Of a stretch of DNA of 64,000 nucleotides, positions 60,201-64,000 are shown one piece after another; within the stretch, counting starts at the first letter, position 1; the number at the start of each line of letters is the position of its first letter. The translations under genes and the position numbers were made by a program. The stretch covers positions 1,550,001 to 1,614,000 of the forward strand of contig OZ257145.1 in NCBI GenBank assembly GCA_965279315.1, written 5' to 3'. This stretch comes from JAPWJZ01 sp965279315 (lineage in GTDB: Bacteria; Pseudomonadota; Alphaproteobacteria; Micavibrionales; UBA2020). The notes beneath the pieces are model-generated. The model had not been told where the DNA came from and searched no databases. It saw nothing but the letters and a program-made list of their open reading frames with translations.

Positions 60201-61631
60201 GCCGCCGTATAACGTGTCGTCCCCATCACCGCCAGCTATTTTGTCATTGCCGCTGCCAGTGGCATTGGAAGAATCGCCGCCCCATAATTCATCATCTCCA
60301 GCACCTCCATACAGCGTGTCATCACCAGTTCCGCCTTCAATCAAATCATTGCCACTGTCATCAACACTGGAGTTGAGCCATCCTGTTCCAAGTGGCCTAT
60401 AAGGGTCACTATTGCCGAGGAAACCAACAGCCTCAGCCGCGCTCTCCGTTGACGCAACACCATAGTCTTGCTGAAAATTCGCTTGGTAAACGACACCATC
60501 TCCGTAGATACGGTCATCCCCGGCGCGACCTTCAAGGTGGTTATCCCACGCGTTGCCGATGATGGAGTCGCCCCACTGAGTGCCGACCGCGTTTTCGATG
60601 ACTGTGTAGTAGGAGATTGCAACGTTACCAGGATCGGGGCCCGCGCCGACTGGATTTGTCTCTCCGCTAATATATACGCCAGGCAGGGTGGGATCATAAT
60701 CCCAGCGGATCGGGTCACCGTTGCCATTTCCACCTATAGAACTAAAATGGCCTTGTCGGAGATCTATTTGAGCAGGAAGCGCAGTACCATTCGGGCTATT
60801 CAGAACGGTGAGATCAATCGTGTCCGTTCCACCGCCGTCCCAAATAGTGTAAAGAAATGCACTCGTTCTGCTTGAAGACGCGTTCATTATGAAGGGTGAA
60901 AGCGCGTAGGTGTTATTTCCGTCGTTATGCGTATAATTTCTTGAGCCCCATATTTCTTGTAATGCCGCTATGTCTAGAAGTTGAAGAGTAAACGGTAACA
61001 CTCCAAATCCGGCGGGCCTGTTGTATGACATGATCGTGTACTTGAGACTGTCAGCGTCCGCCGTTAGCTCACTGGTGGATCTCAGCGCATCCGAATGCCC
61101 TAAGCCCAGCGCATGCCCAATCTCATGCATCAGCGTTAAATAGCCTAATTGCCCTTCCTTCCAGACCGTTGCGGTGTTTGAGGCAAATTTATCCTGGTTT
61201 ACAACTATTCCCGCCTTATCAACACTAGGGCTTACGGGTGTAGGGCTATTTGTAAGGCCTGCTTGCTTTGGTGTAACGCCGCTGGCCTGGAAAAAGGTTA
61301 TGTCGCCAGTCACAGAACCAGACTGTGGTGTATTTGAGAAGGAAACAGGAATTACGTCTGAATAGGAAACACGATAGGCATTGGCCGTACTGCCCAAGAT
61401 GAGATTGACGGCGTCTTGCGCCTGCTTGACGAGCGGGGTAATTCCGCCCTGTGTTAAGTATCCCTCAAACGGAAACATGCCATAATAAGACGGCTTCGAG
61501 GTGAGAAACGTATATGTAATGTTTGCTGGCGCTGAAATAGCCTGACCGTGGTTGTCGCGCGTCCACCAAAGGTGATAAGCTTCACGGTTGATTAACGCTG
61601 AAGCTTCATCTTGCAGATCTAGCGGTGCCAT
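54267..61631 (-). CDS. Giant serralysin-like RTX metalloprotease
   Basis: A protein of 2454 residues. The N-terminal ~240 residues are a metzincin (peptidase M10, serralysin type): HEIGHALGLGH with zinc ligands H169, H173 and H179 and catalytic E170, then the Met-turn YTIMSYN at about 199-204. RTX calcium-binding repeats follow: first a region with GGAGDDxLYGG-type patches (about 350-800), then 19 units of about 75-90 residues ending in NLTLTGSxNINATGN. The C-terminal ~100 residues match the secretion end of the protein at 2-3442. It lacks an N-terminal signal, as type I substrates do. Ordinary serralysins have about 470 residues, so this protein is about five times longer. No exporter is in the window. 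Confidence 0.9.
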   Translation of the reverse strand: MAPLDLQDEASALINREAYHLWWTRDNHGQAISAPANITYTFLTSKPSYYGMFPFEGYLTQGGITPLVKQAQDAVNLILGSTANAYRVSYSDVIPVSFSNTPQSGSVTGDITFFQASGVTPKQAGLTNSPTPVSPSVDKAGIVVNQDKFASNTATVWKEGQLGYLTLMHEIGHALGLGHSDALRSTSELTADADSLKYTIMSYNRPAGFGVLPFTLQLLDIAALQEIWGSRNYTHNDGNNTYALSPFIMNASSSRTSAFLYTIWDGGGTDTIDLTVLNSPNGTALPAQIDLRQGHFSSIGGNGNGDPIRWDYDPTLPGVYISGETNPVGAGPDPGNVAISYYTVIENAVGTQWGDSIIGNAWDNHLEGRAGDDRIYGDGVVYQANFQQDYGVASTESAAEAVGFLGNSDPYRPLGTGWLNSSVDDSGNDLIEGGTGDDTLYGGAGDDELWGGDSSNATGSGNDKIAGGDGDDTLYGGDGADTLVGGAGDDLLYGDISAHYDDDLYYYEAGLDTIVDQGTTTGDTLRFAPGFTFAMFDFIRGIDQRDLFIVLKTDSSQAVKIEDQFISGGGFKIEQFQFYTAAPSFSWVSLAMADVTITTAATVTVTTHGTASADTISGVAAGVALINIIYGYGGNDDLSGGDYDDTIDGGDGDDRILSGWGNDILISGDGNNQLGGYYGNDTYYVSGTGINTIYDLGVEGDSDTVVLGTGVGEEDVEIIRRPATNATDVVLSLADGGEVILEAQLVSGHGTVEGIQFGSNYHAYDDFVEEKGLNSYGDSGNNVFSAVNRFDRLFGMGGNDTLTGTTDNNTIDGGTGADRMVGGAGDDTYYLDDAGDSITDTSGVDTVFSSITYSLGSGLEILTLTGSSNINATGNSGNNTLQGNSGVNSFAGSTGDDTYFYDDAADTLVENASEGTDTVISSFTMTLAANFENLTLAGASNLNGTGNSANNTLTGNSGNNALAGGTGDDTYVVQNTGDTVTENASEGTDTVISSVTYALGANVENLTLSGSSNINATGTSTDNTITGNSGVNTLTGGNGNDLYVVSNSGAVIVENSSEGTDSVQSSVSYTLSSNVENMTLTGSGNINATGNSAVNTLTGNTGNNTLDGGAGADSMIGGAGDDTYVIDNASDFVTEGVSVGAGTDSVIASISYTLLANFENLTLTGSSNLTAIGNSATNILIGNSGNNTLTDTAGGHDTLDGGTGADKMDGGAGNDVYYVDDAGDTITDASGTDAVYSSISYTLGSTLENLTLTGSGNINATGNTLANTLTGNSGTNTLAGGTGNDTYVYDSASDVVVEAASGGTDTVLSSLSYTLGAEVENLTLTGSANINATGNSVVNTLTGNTGVNTLDGGGGADRMVGDAGDDVYVIDTTGETIVESSGEGTDTVLSSASSYILASNVENLTLTGSSGINGTGNTLGNTIIGNSGVNTLDGSTGADTLDGGAGADLLIGGGGDDVLFVDNISDVVSEAASSGNDTVYASVTYTLAANVETLILTGSANINATGSSGDNTLQGNSGTNTLTGGAGNDTFIYDSATDTLVENASEGTDTVVSSLSLTLGANFENLTLSGSGNINATGTSAVNTLVGNSGSNTLDGGAGADKMLGGGGNDTYLVDNASESITENAAEGTDIVLSSATHTLAANVENLTLTGAGTINGTGNTLDNVILGNSGVNTLDGGSANDTLDGGAGADTMIGGSGDDVFFVDNAGDVVSDASGVDLVQSSVTFTLATGLESLILTGSSNINATGNSSVNTLTGNSGNNTLSGGTGADTMTGGAGDDYYIVDNAGDVLNENVTAGTDSVESSVSYSLSAELENLTLTGASNLNATGNASVNTLTGNTGINTLDGGAGADKMVGGQGNDVYIVDNVGDSLTENASEGTDTVLASANFTLATNFENLTLTGTGDINATGNSANNSLVGNSGNNTLDGSTGNDTMLGGAGNDTYLVDSTSDVVSDIAAEGTDTVLSSVTWTLGANTENLILTGASNVNGTGNSSNNSLVGNSGINTLTGGDGDDYYVVNSTDVVVESSNQGHDTVEASVTYTLQSNVENLILSGSSNLNGTGNSLDNYLKGNSGQNTLTGGAGNDYYVVDHTSDVVVESASEGSDTVESSVTWTLGSNVESLILTGSSSINGTGNTLDNAISGNSGVNTLTGGDGSDVLYGAEGADTLIGGNGDDYYFVDDAGDVVTEGASAGTDSVESEVTFTLGANLENLTLTGYADLNGTGNSSDNEITGNVGVNTLTGGNGNDTLDGDLGADTLIGGAGDDVLVVDSSGDVVTENSAEGTDTVLSSITYTLGSNVENLVLTGSDLINGTGNSLANVLSGNSAVNTLSGAAGTDTLDGGAGADTLTGGANADTFVFAEDTLVWADIDVITDFNIATDHDVLDLIAVLSEYDPLTEILTDFVKIEDSGGNSIVSIDADGTGGTYSWTQIATLMGITGLTNEAALVTSGNLLVA

Positions 61632-62266
61632 GGGCCATCCTTAGAAGTTTTATACCGTGTACTCAGTGTTATGAAATAAAAATAGTCGTTTTTGTCTAGC
61701 GCTGGCACACATCCGTCAAAGCGCACTCCATCTTCCACCAACTGATGATTATCGATGGGAACCTCTGGTGAGGAACTATTAGATACGATTCCGTTGCAGG
61801 TTGCGTGAGGAATTATCAATATCAAGCGATCAACAGTTCGACCTTTAGCATCTGCATAGCGACGCAGATTGAACACGGGAACAACTGCCTTGCGCCTTGA
61901 AAGGCTATCGATCCATTCTTGCGGCGGCGGAGCGAGTTTGAGTCCATTGGCAGAATCGAAAACTCGGTATCGAGATTCTGGAGTATGCTCGGCAGCGCGC
62001 ACAGGAAAAGAAAAATCAAGTTTCTCAAAATCACTCAAACTAATGCTGCCTTCATTGACTGCTGCGCCAATAGCTGTGTCAAAAAGTGCCGTGTAATTTT
62101 GAGTCAAGAGCACTTGAGATGCAAAGTCTCCGCCGCCATCTTTGTTATCAAAGCGATCCATCGAATGATCGAAGACGAACTTATTCGACATGCGTACTTC
62201 CAAAGCAAGGACGAGACCGGCGATCAGAACAGTTATGAGAAGCAGGCGGCGGTATTTCACAGGCAC
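61619..62266 (-). CDS. Membrane-anchored protein coupled to the RTX metalloprotease
   Basis: A protein of 215 residues. Residues 7-23 (RLLLITVLIAGLVLALEV) form an N-terminal hydrophobic segment, so the bulk lies in the periplasm or is exported. The rest is polar with two cysteines (ATCNGIV and GCVPALDK). Its stop lies inside the RTX gene start, with 13 bp of overlap, so the two are likely coupled. It could be a secretion accessory or inhibitor of the protease, but no family was recognised. Confidence 0.65.
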   Translation of the reverse strand: MPVKYRRLLLITVLIAGLVLALEVRMSNKFVFDHSMDRFDNKDGGGDFASQVLLTQNYTALFDTAIGAAVNEGSISLSDFEKLDFSFPVRAAEHTPESRYRVFDSANGLKLAPPPQEWIDSLSRRKAVVPVFNLRRYADAKGRTVDRLILIIPHATCNGIVSNSSSPEVPIDNHQLVEDGVRFDGCVPALDKNDYFYFITLSTRYKTSKDGPWHR

Positions 62267-62497
62267 GGTAAAAACACTTTCTGAGTATGGTGTTCCCCCT
62301 CATCGAGGAAGCAAGTCTGATATGAGCAAGCACTCAAAATGAGAATGCTTTTGCTTAACCCCAGACAACCCTAGATATTTTGCGCGATGAGTCAATGGAT
62401 AACTGGCTCGCTGGAGCGCTCGTGAACTACCATAATTCTGGGGGTTGCGAATAGCTTCTGACGCTGGTAGCGACAGGCCGTTTACAAAATCTGAAGT
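62267..62497. other. Non-coding stretch between the coiled-coil gene tail and the RTX operon
   Basis: AT-richer than its surroundings and without a convincing gene. It probably holds the promoter for the leftward RTX operon. The short frame on the plus strand (62445-62825) is a shadow of the duplicated coding segment on the other strand. Confidence 0.4.
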
Positions 62498-62716
62498 TTA
62501 CGGTGTACGTGCGAGGAAACGCTTTTTAGCACGCTTGTTGTACACTGGCGTGGGCTGCGGCGGCTCCTCAAGCGCATCGAGAATCCCCGACACGATGGGC
62601 AGCTTGTGCAGGAATTTCGACATACCGGGGTGTGCCGCAAGAAACCGCGTAGGGGGCTTGGCAACCTGTTTCAGGAAGCGGCTCGTCTTTGGTTGCAGGA
62701 AGCGCGAGCCCCTTAT
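62498..62716 (-). CDS. Conserved frame after the coiled-coil gene, copy 1
   Basis: In the -1 frame after the stop at 62713 an open frame of about 73 codons reads GSRFLQPKTSRFLKQVAKPP, TRFLAAHPGMSKFLHKLPIV and SGILDALEEPPQPT. It matches copy 2 (63097-63321) with conservative changes, which shows that this frame is coding. No ATG lies at its start (only an ATA overlapping the stop); the first ATG is at 62623. It may be a frameshift-produced tail or a separate small gene. Confidence 0.45.
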   Translation of the reverse strand: MRGSRFLQPKTSRFLKQVAKPPTRFLAAHPGMSKFLHKLPIVSGILDALEEPPQPTPVYNKRAKKRFLARTP

Positions 62717-62860
62717 CGTACACGGGGGCCGGGCGGCTCTGGCCCGTCCCTCCGTTGCTTATCCCGCTCCGCCTGCCGGAGCTTCACCTCGTCGGCAATC
62801 CGCTGCGCGTCCTTGTACTCCCTGATATAGCGTTCGCGCTCGTCGGTGAAGCGTTTTTCC
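62537..62860. repeat. Segmental duplication, copy 1
   Basis: About 310 bp very similar to 63148-63465. It includes the C-terminal ~40 codons of the coiled-coil gene and the following frame. The two copies are in direct orientation. Confidence 0.75.
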
Positions 62861-63087
62861 TGCGCGGCAAGATCCGCCTGATGTCCTCTATTGATGACGG
62901 GATGGAACGGGGTGCCGATCCTGACAATATCGCCTGTCTGCTCGACGTGGAGATCCTGTGCTTCGCCGAGCTGCCGCTTGTAGAGCTTCGCCAGCAGTTC
63001 CCGCAATTCGGGGGCGTATTTCGCGTCGTCGGCGCGTTGACTGCTCTCTTTCAGATAGCGGCTGAAATAGTCCTCTTCAGGCGGCAT
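62713..63087 (-). CDS. Coiled-coil protein with relaxase-like C-terminal repeat
   Basis: A protein of 124 residues starting MPPEEDYFSRYLKESSQ. It is helical and highly charged (LRELLAKLYKRQLGEAQDLHVEQTGD, then RERYIREYKDAQRIADEVKL). The last 40 residues are nearly identical to those of the gene at 63318, ending GPEPPGPRVR, so it arose by duplication. It starts 9 bp after the stop of the copy 2 frame at 63097-63321. It may be an independently expressed relaxase-associated fragment. Confidence 0.55.
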   Translation of the reverse strand: MPPEEDYFSRYLKESSQRADDAKYAPELRELLAKLYKRQLGEAQDLHVEQTGDIVRIGTPFHPVINRGHQADLAAQEKRFTDERERYIREYKDAQRIADEVKLRQAERDKQRRDGPEPPGPRVR

Positions 63088-63096
63088 GAGTTCAGC

Positions 63097-63321
63097 TTAC
63101 CCGAGCGAAGGGCCTTTAGGCTTTCGCGCCCGCGCATTGTAGGTGGGCCTCAGCTGGGGCTGCGGCGGGGGCTCGATCGCGTCAAGTATCTGGGCGATCA
63201 CCGGCAGCTTGTGCAGGAACCGCGACATGGCCGGGTGTTCCGCAAGAAACCGCGTAATGGGCTTGGCAACCTGTTTCAGGAAGCGGCTCGTCTTTGGTTG
63301 CAGGAAGCGCGAGCCGCTTAT
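63097..63321 (-). CDS. Conserved frame after the relaxase-like gene, copy 2
   Basis: In the -1 frame after the stop at 63318 an open frame of about 74 codons reads SGSRFLQPKTSRFLKQVAKP, ITRFLAEHPAMSRFLHKLPV and IAQILDAIEPPPQP, then TYNARARKPKGPSLG. Its first codon is ATA overlapping the TAA. The sequence agreement with copy 1 is in this frame, not the other two. It could be a C-terminal extension made by -1 frameshifting. Confidence 0.45.
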   Translation of the reverse strand: MSGSRFLQPKTSRFLKQVAKPITRFLAEHPAMSRFLHKLPVIAQILDAIEPPPQPQLRPTYNARARKPKGPSLG

Positions 63322-63465
63322 CGTACACGGGGACCGGGCGGCTCTGGCCCGTCCCTCCGTTGCTTGTCCCGTTCTTCCTGCCGGAGCTTCACCTCGTCGG
63401 CGATCCGCTGCGCGTCCTTGTACTCCCTGATGTAACGCTCGCGGTCGGCTTCGGTTTTGGTGGCG
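63148..63465. repeat. Segmental duplication, copy 2
   Basis: Direct-orientation partner of 62537-62860. Blocks of identity include AGGAAGCGGCTCGTCTTTGG and the region encoding RERYIREYKDAQRIADEV. Confidence 0.75.
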
Positions 63466-64000
63466 AGGTCGCGGAGCTGGAGCGACTGGCGCTCTTTCAG
63501 GTTCTCGACCTCCAGCTGCTTGCTCTGTTCCACGAGCTTGACGTAGTCGGCGCGCTCCTTCGCGTGACGGCGGGCGAGCTGCTGGGCTTCCTTCCGGCGC
63601 TCGGCCGCCTGCTCGGCGGCGAGTGTGGGATTGAGACGAAGTTTGACAGCGTCAAGGAAGCCCGCAAGGCCGGTGCGCTGTTCCGCGTGCCGCTCCTTGA
63701 GGGCGGTTTTCTGCTCGGTCAGGATGGCATCGAAGTCCGCGAGCTTCTGTTTGGTGAGGCGATCTTGGTCATACTCGGCCTGGCGCAACTGCTGGGCGTG
63801 CAGCTCGCGGAATTTCTGCTGCTCCTGTTGGTAGCGTTCGGTGATGGCTTTTTCGAGAGCTTCGAGCTGCGCGTCTTTTGGGGCGGGCGTGGGCTTTTGT
63901 TCCACGGGTTTGGGGGCGTCCTTCGGGGCGTCCACCTTGAAGAACTTCGACGCCTCGATGCCCTGCTGCTCCGGTTCTTTCACGCCAGCGGGTTTTTCAG
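63318..64000 (-). CDS. Relaxase-like or mobilisation protein, C-terminal coiled-coil part (5' end outside window)
   Basis: The frame is open past the right edge; its first visible codons read EKPAGVKEPEQQ. About 227 residues are visible, almost all charged coiled coil (KAITERYQQEQQKFRELHAQQLRQAEYDQDRLTKQ and RQSLQLRDLATKTEADRER). The lysine/glutamate/glutamine-rich tail and mobile-element context resemble the C-termini of relaxase/mobilisation proteins of alphaproteobacteria. The catalytic N-terminal domain, which would decide this, is not visible. The end is duplicated at 62713. Confidence 0.55.
   Translation of the reverse strand, partial: EKPAGVKEPEQQGIEASKFFKVDAPKDAPKPVEQKPTPAPKDAQLEALEKAITERYQQEQQKFRELHAQQLRQAEYDQDRLTKQKLADFDAILTEQKTALKERHAEQRTGLAGFLDAVKLRLNPTLAAEQAAERRKEAQQLARRHAKERADYVKLVEQSKQLEVENLKERQSLQLRDLATKTEADRERYIREYKDAQRIADEVKLRQEERDKQRRDGPEPPGPRVR

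Noticed and set aside
54267..61631. Tandem DNA repeats that could suggest a CRISPR array, and long opposite-strand frames
   Set aside because: The periodicity follows the RTX protein units, the repeats diverge between copies, and there are no conserved short repeats with unique spacers. The opposite frames are codon-bias shadows.

Overview
The window looks like a chromosomal segment of an alphaproteobacterium. The evidence is high GC core genes, a short dnaX, and the block fsa/priA with a DUF484 gene and xerC. The AspRS reads like the non-discriminating type, and many accessory proteins are typical of free-living alphaproteobacteria or Micavibrio-like lineages. The lineage below class level is a guess. 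No rRNA, tRNA or CRISPR array was seen.

Positions 1 to about 33.1 kb are mostly core chromosome. They hold the 3' part of an RTX-repeat protein; dnaX; ybaB with an unknown partner gene; a four-gene toxin/immunity-like operon; xthA with an ankyrin gene; two thermonuclease-like genes; xerC, a DUF484 gene, fsa and priA; a GAF histidine kinase with a small membrane protein; sixA; ppx; metH; a Sel1-like membrane protein; a HerA/DUF853 ATPase; rnd; a zincin-like gene; and aspS. A small REP-flanked DUF559 gene follows aspS.

Positions from about 33.5 kb to the right edge look like an integrated mobile element. It has a ParB-like protein with several tiny genes, a tyrosine integrase, an excisionase-like/PIN toxin-antitoxin pair, an ArdC antirestriction protein, a giant serralysin-like RTX protein, and relaxase-like coiled-coil genes at the right edge. 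An 18-bp palindrome (TTCGCTAA-NN-TTAGCGAA) recurs four times in this element and nowhere else that I saw.

The most interesting block is 36.96-48.4 kb. A ribbon-helix-helix regulator, a membrane-anchored 734-aa protein, a 313-aa protein and a 1859-aa DEAD/DEAH helicase with zinc-finger and DUF1998-like regions are joined by successive 4-bp ATGA overlaps. A second, paralogous regulator follows, preceded by the same 32-bp operator-like sequence, and then a C5-cytosine methyltransferase, a Vsr-like nuclease and a convergent HNH nuclease. The parts resemble DISARM (helicase, DUF1998, C5 methylase), but the architecture differs: one fused helicase, no phospholipase-D gene, and two unrecognised proteins. 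I read it as a candidate restriction-like defence system of unusual composition.
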